Shown one piece after another: positions 11,341-22,332 of a DNA stretch of 64,000 bases. This DNA comes from Ahaetulla prasina (lineage: Eukaryota > Chordata > Lepidosauria > Squamata > Colubridae): positions 60,897,064-60,961,063 of the forward strand of contig NC_080542.1 in NCBI RefSeq assembly GCF_028640845.1, written 5' to 3'. The notes under the pieces are model-generated. The model worked only from the letters and a program-made list of their open reading frames with translations. It ran no database searches and was not told the DNA's origin. Numbering within the stretch: the stretch's first letter is position 1; every line of letters begins with the position of its first letter. The position numbers and the translations under genes were made by a program.

Positions 11341-12140
11341 GGCCTTTGATGATCGAGCAGGGATGATCAGCTGGGATGGTCAGAACCCTTTAAAAGCTTT
11401 TTTAAAACAACCTCTTTGGACAAAAAGGTTGTAAAAAAAAAAAGCTTTTAAAAGGCTCCTCTGGCGATCCCAGCTGAGTTGCCTGATCACCAGAACCTTT
11501 AAAGAGCATGTTTTCTACAAGCTCTTTTTTGTTAAAAAAATCCTTTCAAGAGGTTATGGCGATCAGGCAACTTCAGCTGGGATCATCAGTGGAGCCTTTT
11601 AAAAGCTTTTTTCCCTCTGGCGATCCCAGCTTAGTCGCCTGATCATCACAAGCTTTTAAAATCATTTTTTTACAACCTCTTACAACAGCCCCCACCCATG
11701 CCCACGCAATTGCCCGGTCCCCACTTGCCTAATTGCTGTTCCTTTCGGGCTCGCTAAGCCTTGCTTCGGCTGCTGCAATCAATTGCATCAGCTAGCAACT
11801 GAATCTGCCTGCCTGCAATCCATCTCATCAGTGAGCAACTGAATCTGCCTGCCTCCAATTGCATAAGTAACTGGGGCGGGGAGCTTTAAAAAATAGTTAA
11901 TTGGGTTTTTTAAGGAGTTTTTTTTAGACAGCAATTTAAAGTTAAGGAAGTTTTAAATTTAGCTGCTTTTATCTAAAAAATATAAATAAAATTAATAAAA
12001 TAAAATATTTGTGCAGCTTTCTGAGATTTGGTGTGTTTCTGTAGTGTTTCACTCTAACTATACAAACACACAAAATCTCACACAACTGTATGTGGCATTT
12101 TGTGTGTGTGTGTGTGTGTGTGTAAGGTGTGTGTGTGTGT

Positions 12141-12936
12141 AAAGTGTGAAAGTTGGTTTTTGAGCTTTTTGTGGCTGTGTGAGGTTCCTCCTTGTTGCAG
12201 GGGCCATTTGGGTGAAGTGCAGCTGCTTTTACTTTGTGTGTGAGTCAGTTGTGTTGTGTTGTGTGTGTATAACGTGTGAAATTTGGTTTTTGAGTTTTTT
12301 TGTAGCTGTGTGAAGTTCCTGCTTGTTGCAGGGGCCATTTGGGTGAAGTGCAGCTGCTTTTACGTTGTGTGTGCCTCAGTGTGTTGTGTGTGTGTGTATA
12401 AAGTGTGAAAGTTGGTTTTTGAGCTTTTTGTGGCTGTGTGAGGTTCCTGCTTGTTGCAGGGGCCATTTTGGGTGAAATACAGCTGCATTTACATTGTGTG
12501 TGGGTCAGTTGTGTTGTGTGTGTGTAAAGTGTGAAAGTTGGTTTTTGAGCTTTTTGTGGCTGTGTGAGGTTCCTCCTTGTTGCAGGGTCCATTTGGGTGA
12601 AGTGCAGCTGCTTTTACTTTGTGTGTGAGTCAGTTGTGTTGTGTTGTGTGTGTATAAAGTGTGAAATTTGGTTTTTGAGTTTTTTTGTAGCTGTGTGAAG
12701 TTCCTGCTTGTTGCAGGGGCCATTTGGGTGAAGTGCAGCTGCTTTTACGTTGTGTGTGCCTCAGTGTGTTGTGTGTGTGTGTATAAAGTGTGAAAGTTGG
12801 TTTTTGAGCTTTTTGTGGCTGTGTGAGGTTCCTGCTTGTTGCAGGGGCCATTTTGGGTGAAATACAGCTGCATTTACATTGTGTGTGAGTCAGTTGTGTT
12901 GTGTGTGTGTAAAGTGTGAAAGTTGGTTTTTGGTAC
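12141..12936. repeat. Tandem array with 385-bp higher-order unit of three ~128-bp monomers
   Basis: The marker aaagtgtgaaagttggtttt and variants start at 12141, 12271, 12400, 12526, about 12656 and 12785, and 12911. Monomers are 130, 129 and 126 bp. Three monomer types recur in order: cctccttg/actttgtgtg, tgtagctg/acgttgtgtg, and ggccattttggg/acattgtgtg. Whole triplets repeat at exactly 385 bp (12141, 12526, 12911). TG-rich linkers separate monomers. The several 70-115-codon open frames on the minus strand are by-products of the repeat. Confidence 0.92.
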
Positions 12937-13087
12937 CTCTTATTGTTTTGTGTACTTTATTATTTTTATTATTTATTGTTATTGGCCATGCCCACCTGGT
13001 CATCTGACCACCAAGCCATACCCACCAATTAAGCCACACCCACAGAACCGATAGGGAAAAAATTTAGATTTCACCCTTGGCCAAAAC

Positions 13088-13375
13088 CCTCAGATGTGTT
13101 CACCTGGTATTCCATTGCAATCTATTAAAACCAACAACCACCTTTTCTCTATATCTGACAATTAAACCACTTCCCAATCCCACTATGTTGAAGGGGAGCA
13201 ACATTTTGAAGTAGAAGACATTTTGGATTCATGAACATATTGGGGGTGGGGGGACCCAATACTTAGACACGGGAAGACTTTCTATTGTCTGAAACAGAAT
13301 GGGTGGATTCACAACACATTAGAGCTTCTAAATTACTTTTAAAAGTTCCACAAACAATACCTGGACATTGAACAT
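13088..13375 (+). pseudogene. Ty3/gypsy pol remnant, part 2 (integrase end with chromodomain-like tail)
   Basis: The gypsy sequence resumes directly after the second gccaaaac copy. Across frames it reads VFHxxLLKP, then a run like FxxExxxDSRxHRG-xTQYL, and WEDFLLSETEWVDSQHIRAS ending near 13330. This is the chromodomain-type C-terminus of a chromovirus-like gypsy integrase. It is frameshifted and non-functional. Confidence 0.72.
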
Positions 13376-14280
13376 CAATCTATTATGCATTTGTATTTGT
13401 CTTTTAAGTAGATGGCTTCTATTAACAGCTTTGCTTGCTCCCATTTGTGACATAATTTCTTTGATTTTTTTCTTGTTTTTTATAAATTGAAAGAAACTTT
13501 TTAAAATTATTTTTGACATTTTTTTTCAAGTCTTAGTTCATTCTAAGCTTTAACTTTCCTGATCTCATCTTTGCAGATTCGGGGCTTTATGCTGGCATTC
13601 CGCCTTAGTTATTATCCCTCTTTCCATTTTTTAATACTTGTCCTTTTTAATTTTTCAGTTTATCAGAGAGCTCTTTATGCAACCATGCTGGTTTCCTCTT
13701 GGATCTCTTATTTTTGTCTTTCAGTATATTGTGCTGGATTTTATAATCTCATTTTTCAGAGTTTCCTAAGCTTCTTGTTGTTCCCTTTTTCAAGATTTTC
13801 ATCCATCCAATATAGTTAATGGAATAATCCACTTAATTTATAGAAAGTCAGATTCTAGTTGAGTATTAGGAAGAGTATGAAAAGGCTAGGTAACATAAAA
13901 GACTTTTGAGAGAAATTGAAAATTATGTTGCTGTGCCACACCTTTATCTCAAGTCTAAATTTGGGATTAAAGCCATTTTAGTCACCCTGGGCCTGAAAAC
14001 AATAGAGGTGTTCTTGCATCTAATTCTCAGGTCTTAATAATTTTTCTTAAGGTTTATGCAATGCTTTACAAAGAAACCATGCAACCATATCTTCATTGTA
14101 TAGAAAGATACATAGAAGGTGAACAAGATCACGTCAATTGGTCCTATCTGTCTATTCTAATATTTGGGGCAAATAAGAATATAGGGCTTAACTATATTAT
14201 TGGAAGTCCTATTGAGTAATGATTAAAGGTTATCATTAGTTACACGGTTCTGTTTAGCCTGCTGAGGAGAAGACTGAAGA
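13376..14280. other. No recognised feature
   Basis: T-rich then AT-rich sequence. The remaining 3' part and LTR of the gypsy element could lie here but no LTR ends were found. The 82-codon plus-strand frame at 13571-13819 has no recognisable motif. Confidence 0.4.
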
Positions 14281-14432
14281 GAGATACAGTAACAGTAACA
14301 GAGTTGGAAGGGACCTTGGAGGTCATCTAGTCCAACCCCCTGCTCAAGCAGGAGACCTGTACTAGGGATTCAAACCGCCAAACTGTCAACCTTTCTGATC
14401 GACAAGCTTAGTATCTTAGCCACTGAAGCCAA
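14281..14432 (-). mobile_element. SINE with tRNA-like head and CR1-type tail
   Basis: On the minus strand the head reads cagtggctaagatactaagc, then gttgacagtttggcggtttg and aatccct, matching the tRNA-like head of the Sauria SINEs in this window. Instead of the BovB-like tail it joins, near 14360, a CR1-type tail (cctgcttgagcagggggttg, then ggactagatgacctcc). It looks like a chimeric SINE that uses CR1 machinery. Confidence 0.65.
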
Positions 14433-14513
14433 ATACAGTAGCAGTCTTGAAATATTTGAAGAAGTATTATATAAAAAAGTGAAAGCAGGACCAGAGCCAG
14501 TAGGTTAAACAGG

Positions 14514-14690
14514 TAGTCCTCAATCTATGTTCTGCCCATTATGGGGACATAGTGAACCTGGCCATTATGGTAGCATTTGGGGCAACCATTAAGTGAGGCA
14601 ATCTTGCTTAATGACCTATAAACCTGCTCTCCCTATTGCTACCATTTAACGGATGCATAGATCATTAAGTGAACATGGGGTACTTCATGG
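14514..14690. mobile_element. Palindromic miniature element, 'AGGTAGTCCT' family, truncated copy
   Basis: Begins aacaggtagtcctcaatcta and contains diverged gcattaagtgaggcaatc and cattaagtgaac motifs. The right terminus is missing. Confidence 0.6.
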
Positions 14691-14837
14691 TACCTCTCAG
14701 CTGGTGCATAAAGGACACAGAAAAATGCTTTGCAAAATCAGAAACAGCCCAGCAGCGGGGAAGAGCCCAGCTAGATTAGGGCCTAGCTCTGTATCCCAGG
14801 GCCAGAGAACCAGTTGTTAAACCAGTTGCAGCCCACC

Positions 14838-15190
14838 ACTGCATTTACCAAGACAAAGTAAACCACAACCTACTTCTTGCTAAGATAGAAAAACGTGGGA
14901 TAGAGAGCATCACCACCAGATGGGTTTATAACTGGCTGACAAATTGCACTCAGTGTGTAGTCCTAAATGGAACTATATCTACATGGAGGGAAAGTAAGCA
15001 GTGGAGTACTCTAAGGTTCGGCTTAGGCCCAATACCAGCTTGCCTCCAAGGAGTTATGTGTGGCCCATCTCTGGAGGCTTTTAAGAAGAGACCAGTCAGC
15101 CACTTGTCTGGAATGGTATAGAATCTCCTGCTTGACAAGGGGTTGGACTAGAAAATTCCCAAGGCCCCTTCCAACTATTTTGTTATTCAG
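14838..15190 (+). mobile_element. CR1-type LINE fragment, internally deleted
   Basis: Reads LLAKIEKRGIESITTRWVYN and WLTNCTQCVVLNGTISTW from the CR1 reverse transcriptase, then jumps at about 15055 to the C-terminal SLEAFKKRPVSHLSGMV and the 3' tail tcctgcttgacaaggggttg. Between them the catalytic YADD region is lost. Confidence 0.82.
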
Positions 15191-18100
15191 CTTCCCCATT
15201 GCCACATATACATTGCCACATACACTCGCTCAGCTGTTTTATCATACCTGCCCTGCAGGATTCCTGAGGGGAGGATATTAAGTCTGGCACTAAAAAATGC
15301 AGGTCTTTCAAATACTTTGATGGTTCCCACATACCTCATTTAATCTGATTTCTGCTTTGGAGAGTGTTCTGCTAAGTTCTAGATAGAATTCCATGTCTCT
15401 TATTCTATTGGTAACCACTTGCTTGGCTTTATCATAGCCTAGGGTTGTTAAAAACAGTGAGGAAAGCCATAGAAGGCCAGCTTGTGCTCTATTGCCTGTT
15501 TTCAGGGAGAGGGGAAGTTATATCTCAGGACTAAAGGGGGCAAGCCTTCTGGGAACAATTGTATTTTCAACCAGTAAATTATCATCTTCTATGCCCTTCC
15601 ATTCCATGAATTTGAGACATTTCTGTCTCAGTTCTCAACTGGGTGTTTGATGTTCTGCTAGGTATAGCTAAAACGGATCACAGGAATTCTGTTTTTATGG
15701 TTTCCAAAGACTCTTCAAAAAAACAACAACACCCTGTTTGTTCCCCATAGAGAATTTGCATCAATGTCTTGTAAATTGTAAAGTTTTATGGCTGTGCTGT
15801 TCTCCCTGAAAAGGAAGTGCTATTGGTCAGGAGCTAGGGGTCTACCCACCCCAATCCAAGCCTTGGCCCTCCTTTAGTCCTCCACCCCCAGTACTTGAGA
15901 GTAACATTTCCTCCTAGTTTTCCTAAACAACTCATGGAGTAGACTGTCCTGAGATGCAGGGACTCTGATACATCAGGTTTAAAGTAGGGAGGAAGACAGT
16001 GATTCCGTAGCCCAAGAAACATAAACGTTGCACATACATTAAGATATTCTTATGTGCAGGAGAAAGCCATGTCCATGCAGAAAAACAAAGTGTGCTTTTG
16101 CTTAAGGGAGAGAAATTCCATCCAGAAGAAAAATTCCAAAGCTTTACTTTCAAGTTGGTTTGCTGACTGCCCCCTCCCCTCCCTGCCTTGCCAATGGTAG
16201 GAAATGCCGTATCAAGTCCAGTGTCATCACTTAGCTTTGGGCTCAATGCAGCGTACCTCCATGTTCAACCCTTGAGCCGAAGGAGAATTTCTCTGCTGCA
16301 TCTTGATTGATGCCTTTGTCAACTCCAGTTCTCTCATGTCCAGTTTGACACTGTGAGGCCTTGGGTTTCAGAGAGAAAGTAACCAGGTACTGGGCTCTTG
16401 CTCCAGGAGCTCCCCTCCCTAGGGAAATCTGCTGGTGTGGTCTGTTTCAACACCATTTCCATCTCCTGATGAGCCTGATGGAAAAGAGATTACAAGCTAA
16501 AACAGCAAAGCAAGACTTCCACTGGGCTCACATTGCACTCTGTTCTGGTCAGATACCAGGTTTTCATTTCAGGAGCTTTCCCTACCTGGGGAAACTGGCC
16601 AGTGCCAGGTCTGGAGAAGATTGAGGCACCAAAGCCCAGCCAGGCTTTTACATATCCTTGCCTCTCACCCACCTGCCCTGCTCTTTCCACTTTAGCCCCC
16701 AAGAACAGAGTTTGGCCCACCATTATTTTGCATTGCCAACCTGTTATTGGCCAAAATGAAGCAGCAGTGGTAGGAAGACGAGGAGGAAGAAGAGGCAGCA
16801 AAGGGAGATGCCTGCTCTTGTCAAGTCCGTTATGAGAATTAGCACCCTAATAAACTTGTCTCACCTGTGGTGAGTTGTCCCACAGGGCAAGTCACCCAGG
16901 TTGAGTCATCCAACAGCAAGTTGCTCAGGGGGACCTGGTCAGGCCAACCCAGCTGGGCTATCCGAGCTGAGTTGACTCGATGGCAGCGGACTTGCAGTGG
17001 AGACCCAGCAAGATGAGCCAGCAAGGTTGACATGTCCAACCCAATCCAGCGGTGGTGTGGAGACATGGTGGTGACTCAGCAGTGTAGACCCAGAATTGTC
17101 CCTTTCTGCTCTCTAGTTGTCTTCCCTACCTTTTGTATGACAAAATTGTTTTAATCCATTCTCCTTATCCCAAAGCATTAATTTGGTCAAATTTCAGACA
17201 GAAAAAAGGAATCTGATTTTATATATATTTCAAAAGCATAGACCAATTAATCCCAACTTTTCATAAGGATTAATGAATAAATTATGCCAAAGAATACAAA
17301 TTATAATAAATATATTTATCAAAATGGGAAAGTATGAATAATTAAGTAGAGTGGCAGTATGAAATGTCAGAAGAAATAAGGAATGGATTGAAATACTTAA
17401 AGGAGTTCTTGGGAACTGTTTTTATATAAAGACAAATAAGGTCAAAACATAGAAGAATCTACAAATCATTAGTATCGAAGAAAGGTGAAACAAAACAAGT
17501 GTCAGCTTTGGAAGCCATACTAGGCCGGAGACTTCCGCGCTGCCACTTTCCCATGTGTGGGAAAGTAGGAGGGGGGGGTTTGGTAGAGGGGGCCATTAGA
17601 CATAATAATATTCTTCCTGCCAGTCAAGGTCAGGCCAGGACTGCATCTGGAGAAGGAGTGGCCGGAATGATGTCTCGAGGTGGGGCGGTTGGCAATTGGA
17701 GCATGTGATTGGCAGAGGGGTCAAGGGGATGGTGTTTTTGGAGTTTGTCTTACTGAGAAAAAGCCCGGATCCTCAGATTCGGAGTTTCCCCAGTTGTGCC
17801 AGTTTACCTATGCTAGTAAAAGAACTTTGAAAGATGTTTGCTTTGGAGTTTTTTCTGCAGGAGGGGTTTTTCTGGAATGCTGACAAGTGTTTCAGACCCT
17901 CTTTATAACCTTTCTCTACTCTACTCTTTCCATTTTGCTTGTGAAAAAAAGACTTTTAAAAAATGGCTACTTTGCTAGAGTGAGTTTCAGTTTAAAACTT
18001 ATAATGGACACAACTAATTCCCTAGAAGTTTTTTTTAATTTCTTCTTTCAGAAACCCTCTGGCTCTTCATATCCTTGCCCAGCTTCTTGCTTAATATTCA

Positions 18101-18795
18101 CAATTCAAGTAAGTTATTAAGTTAGTACTTAAATGCTAAAAATGTAATAGTCAGTGGAGATAAATGAGCATGATTTCCAAATAGAGATAATTTAAAAAAA
18201 CACACACACAATAAAAGCAGAATTGTGCCATCTGCTAATAATGGCTTGTTTCCAGCTAGAATTTCAGCAGAGATTCCAAATTATTTTTATGAGCTGTTCG
18301 GAACCAGGCTGCAGAAGTGGGGGACTGTGCATGTGTGTGCATATCCCCACTTGTGCAAGCAGGGGATGAGCATACGTACCCCATTTGTGCAAATGGAGCT
18401 GCATGCATGCATATGCATTTTCCCACCACTCACACAGAACCATTCCTCCTCCACTTCTCCCGCCAGTTTACAAAGCTGGAAAGGTAAGGGAACTCTGCTG
18501 CAGATTGTTCCTCACCTATTTATCAGAGTCTGGGAAAATGGTATATAGTACTTACTTCCCAGCCTCTGTCCAAGAATTTGTGCTTCATTCTAAAAGGATT
18601 CTCTAGAGAGAGGGAAGAGTTGGAGTTGTCTGTTTGTGTCTTTTGATAAAAAAGGCATACCTCCCTCAGGAAGATGTTTGAAATGTTTGAGATGTTTGTT
18701 TCTGTTTGAAGCAAGGAAACGTGTATTCTGTGCCTAAGCTTGGACTATGAGTGATCTGTCAACAAGACTGTTAGTATAAATTGCCAGAACTTCTA
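15191..18795. other. Unassigned sequence
   Basis: No gene or named repeat recognised. It holds a C/G-richer stretch at about 16250-17090 with scattered aataaa and ggtgagt-like strings, and another at about 17500-17900; either could be an old LTR but no terminal repeats or target duplications were found. The ~100-codon frames at 15932-16246, 16490-16835 and 18225-18548 lack recognisable motifs and overlap frames on the opposite strand. Confidence 0.4.
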
Positions 18796-19290
18796 TTGTT
18801 CATTTAACTGTCCCCAAAACCTATACTGTTTGAGTTAATTCTAGAAACCTGGGTTTAGCTCATAAAATCATCCGTTGTAATGTCCTTCCTGTTAATGACT
18901 TTTTTAGTTTCAATAACAATATCACAAGAGCTACCAACAGATTTAAACTCAATGTCAACCGCTCCAGTTTAGATTGCAGAAAACACGATTTCTGTAACAG
19001 AATTATATATGCTTGGAATGCATTACCTGACTCTGTGGTTTCTTCTCATAACCCCAAAAGTTTTACTCTAAATCTATCCACGGTTGACCTCACCACTTTC
19101 CTAAGAGGACTCTAAGGGGCGTGCATAAGAGCACAAACGTGTCTACCGTTCCTGTCCTATTGTTTCTTCCCCTATATATATATGTGATTATACTACCTTG
19201 TTTCTCCTCATATATATGTTTATATATAATCCTCTATATTATACTTGTATATATTGTTACGACGAATAAATAAATAAATAAATAAAAAAT
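18796..19290 (+). mobile_element. CR1/L2-like LINE, 3' end, with (AATA)n tail
   Basis: Shares a closely similar 3' region with the LINE at 56870-59130: gtaatgtccttcctgttaa, ccgctccagtttagattgca, ttacctgactctgtggtttc, cctaagaggactctaagggg and ctaccgttcctgtcctattg. It ends in an (AATA)n run at 19264-19289, which marks the 3' terminus. Heavily 5'-truncated. Confidence 0.85.
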
Positions 19291-19960
19291 GATGAATGGA
19301 TAAGTGGCATTCAGAATTCATATGCAATATTAGCATTCATTTACATAATGGCAATGAAATAAATCCATTAACTTTAATCTTATATTTGATACACAACAAA
19401 TGTTCTTCTCGAATGATGATGCTTTGGAAACCTCCATAACTCTTCTTATTAGCAGAGTGCTTGAATTAAGGATGATGAGTTCAATCCTTATTACCAGTTT
19501 GGACTTGAACAGGAAGTATCCTGATTTAGAAAATACTTATTTCGATAAGAACAAAACTTTTCCTTCTAAACAGGAATGTACCTCAGTTACGTAGAGCAAC
19601 AGGAATTATATGATAGACTTTGTCAAGTCTGAAGATTTATTACCAGCTGCTCTGCAATAAACAAAGCTGAGAGTCAGGGAAGAATAGAATACTCAGCTAT
19701 GTAGAGACCTGCCACTGTTCCCACAGAATGTGACTTAATGCAGCAGAGTCTAAATTTGATGAATAAAAAGTAATGGGACCTGAAGAGCCGTTGTTTTTCT
19801 TTAAAAACAACAACAACCCTGCAGATCAAAGTGCTATATAAATACAACACAAATATTGATCAGTGAAACATTTCAGAAAATTGCAGTCTTAATGTTAGGA
19901 ATGTTCCATTATAAAATAATCTCTTTTGATTTTTCTTTGAAAAGGACAATTTTATGATTC
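19291..19960. other. No recognised feature
   Basis: AT-rich sequence without supported genes or repeats. Confidence 0.4.
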
Positions 19961-19968
19961 CTTTATGG

Positions 19969-20081
19969 CAGGGGTCCCCAAACTTGGCAGCTTTAAGACT
20001 TGTGTGGCCTCCAGCATAGACTGGAGAATTCTGGGAGTTGAAGTCGACAAGTCTTAAAGCTGCCAAGTTTGAAGACCTCTG
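19969..20081. mobile_element. Hairpin hAT-type miniature element, copy 1 (113 bp)
   Basis: Begins CAGGGGTCCCCAAACTTGGC and ends GCCAAGTTTGAAGACCTCTG; most of the element folds on itself (ttaagacttgt / acaagtcttaa). Flanked by identical 8-bp duplications ctttatgg at 19961-19968 and 20082-20089. It is inserted in the gypsy fragment that continues to the right. Confidence 0.92.
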
Positions 20082-20088
20082 CTTTATG

Positions 20089-20345
20089 GGATGGGATCAT
20101 GGAGTTGACGACTTCCTCTGGGGTACTGTTATGCTGTGGTATGCGGGAGAGAGCATCCACCAAGAAGTTCTCCCCCCTCCCCAATATGTAGTGGAGGGTG
20201 AAGTTGAAGCGGTTGAAATATTGAGCCCATGTACTTGCTTAGGAGACAGCTTCTGTGGAATCTTCAACGCTTCTAGGTTTTTATGATCTGTCACACTTCG
20301 AATGGGATTTTACTGCTTTCCAGGAACTGCCTCCAGGTTAGGAGA
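20089..20345 (-). pseudogene. Ty3/gypsy RNase H fragment
   Basis: On the minus strand: WRQFLESSKIPFEV, then TDHKNLEALKIPQKLSPKQV, a frameshift, FNRFNFTLHYI-like sequence, and GENFLVDALSRIPQHNSTPE. This is the RNase H connection domain of the same gypsy family as 9203-11136, in opposite orientation. Non-functional. Confidence 0.85.
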
Positions 20346-20439
20346 GATCAAGGAGTGCTTGACTATTTTGATGCTTTCTATATTTTCCATATCTTTATCT
20401 ATAGGCTGTCAGATGCATACTAGGTAATGAAAGAAAAGA

Positions 20440-20830
20440 AAAGAAATGTATAAAAATAACTGCCTTGCACTGTGCTCTGAGTTCCTTCCTTCTGAGGGAC
20501 CCATCTTTGTTCAGCTGAATAAACACATTGGCTTATCATCACATACATCTAGATTCTGTCTTTTATTTTACTGAGCTACACGTCAATCTGCATAACAGGA
20601 CTTAATTAGGGAATCTTCATGCAGAAACTCTTACATCTGGCCCTGCCTCCTGTAAATCCTTGGCTTTAATAAAAGTAACTTTTTTGCTATAAATAGAGTT
20701 GAGAGTGTTTCTTTCCTAAAGGACCAAGCTGGGCCAGGTATGTCAGGTGGTCCAGCAAGCCAGAGGGAAACCAAAAAAAAGCTGGCAACAGATTAGTCGT
20801 AACGTTTTCCCACAATAGTTCTCAGTATCA
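20440..20830 (+). mobile_element. Possible LTR-derived sequence
   Basis: Two poly(A)-signal-containing segments lie close together (gctgaataaacacattgg near 20514 and ctttaataaaagtaactt near 20665). This looks like retroviral LTR R/U5 sequence. No terminal TG/CA pair or duplication could be defined. Confidence 0.25.
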
Positions 20831-21936
20831 CTGCCTTGAGACAAAAACCAGATGATGTATTGGGCCCTTTATTATTTGGGTGTTATAGGAAAGAACTTTA
20901 AATACTCCCAGCACCATAACTGGATGTTGACAGGGTATCCTAGTTTAGTGTTTTATTATTTATATAGTTATTGATCAAAATGTAGAATTAAAATATAAAA
21001 TATCCAGTGTAAATGTCCCATACACTGCAGAAAAAAGCAAACATACAGAACATTACGTTCATTCACATCCAGTAGATTCTAACAACTGCAGTTCTACTAC
21101 AACTCCAAATTTGGCCCCTTTACTAGAGTCTTCACAATACTGGTGTAATAATTTAATGTGAAGCAGCGGCGCCTGTTGAAATCACCCAAATAATCTGCAA
21201 TTAAAAGCGAGATGAGCTCCGTCCTCCAAGAGTGATAGATAGGACAACACAAGAGTACATGTATGATTTGTCTCAATCCTGGAGATACAAACAAATGTAT
21301 AAACACTTTTGATAGGGAATATTTTCAATCTCCCTTTTGATTTCACTGAAGGCATGTTATCTGGGTGCAACAGTGTCATTTTATGTGAAAGTAGAAAGAC
21401 ATTATTAAAATATTTGGGGAATGATAACAATTGGATAAACAAAGGCATTAAAACAGAATTGTGGCTTGTTAGCTCTATTAGTTTGCACATGAAGATCTAA
21501 AATCTGTTACTTAGCATCACTTCAGGCTTTATTTAGTTTCAAAGGAAAAACATGCAATTTATATGCATTTGTAAGGAATTCAGGAATCTAGACTAGACTG
21601 CTTTTAGTGCAGGGCTATCCTTATACAGAGAACACTGAGCTAGAGAACAAAATATTTAGCATTTTAGCCTTGAATAGTTTAATTGCTGTAGGCACATCGT
21701 TATTCTCTTTACATCTTGAAAATCAGGTTACTGCACTGGAAGCTTTTAGTGCCTGCAGCATGAAGTTAGAAAGTGGAGTTTCCAGGAGGCAGAGGCCTGA
21801 AAATAAATACCTGAAAGCTTTTGCCTGCTTGACTTGGTTGCTATTAACTTTCCAAAAGTGATTTGTATGCTGCTTATGAAATATCACTACCGTAGTTATT
21901 GTGGACTTGATTTCCAACATTTTGGTCTGACAAACA
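20831..21936. other. No recognised feature
   Basis: No supported gene or repeat seen. Frames of 63-102 codons on both strands at about 21100-21500 overlap each other and have no motif. Confidence 0.4.
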
Positions 21937-21944
21937 GTGTAGCA

Positions 21945-22332
21945 TATAATGACCAGACGTCCCGCTTTTGGCAGGACAGTCCCGCTTTTTAATAATTTGT
22001 CCCACATCCTGCGGCAATTCCAAAAGTCCCGATTTTTTTTTGTTTCACTCCCATTCTGAAAATGGGAGGCGGCAACGCAAGAGGAAGAGGTGGAGAAGGG
22101 AGAGTGGCGGAGAAGGGGGCGCGATAGGGAGGAGAGACGCCACTTGACTTCACCCGAGGGGAAGAGAAGAGCCGAGAGGAGAGCCGAGGAGAGCCAAGCC
22201 TGCCTGGAAGAGCGGAGAAGCAGTAGCCGCTCCTTCTCCTTCAGGCAGGTGGCAAGACTCAGCGTACATGCGCAGCCCTCCCCCCCCGTCAATGGTGTCC
22301 CGCTTTGCCATCGCTGAAATCTGGTCACTTTA
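21945..22332. mobile_element. hAT-type non-autonomous element (388 bp), GC-rich core
   Basis: Ends TATAATGACCAGACGTCC and CTGGTCACTTTA are imperfect inverted repeats (12-bp core TAxAxTGACCAG). They are flanked by the identical 8-bp gtgtagca at 21937-21944 and 22333-22340. The core is purine-rich on the plus strand with CpGs. The 222-codon minus-strand frame crossing it (21723-22391) spans both element and flank, so it is not a gene. Confidence 0.88.

Larger units (their letters stand above)
11145..13079. mobile_element. Composite non-autonomous hAT-type element (1,935 bp) carrying a satellite
   Basis: The element begins CAGAGATGAAATG and ends TTTCACCCTTG (inverse CAAGGGTGAAA), flanked on both sides by the identical 8-bp duplication gccaaaac. 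Its ends resemble the short 'GGTGAAATCCAGCAGG' miniature elements (28902, 36250, 43430): the right end keeps their gccacacccacagaaccg stretch. The interior is unrelated: multiple long inverted repeats (11282-11700), then a tandem array (12141-12936). No transposase frame; it must have been mobilised in trans. Confidence 0.88.

Noticed and set aside
12078..12851. Several 70-115-codon minus-strand frames with repeated TSRNLTQPQK
   Set aside because: They are translations of the 385-bp satellite in different frames, with no conserved frame across triplets.
16250..17090. Possible gene or LTR in the GC-richer stretch
   Set aside because: No paired termini, target duplication or protein motif could be found, so it was left unassigned.
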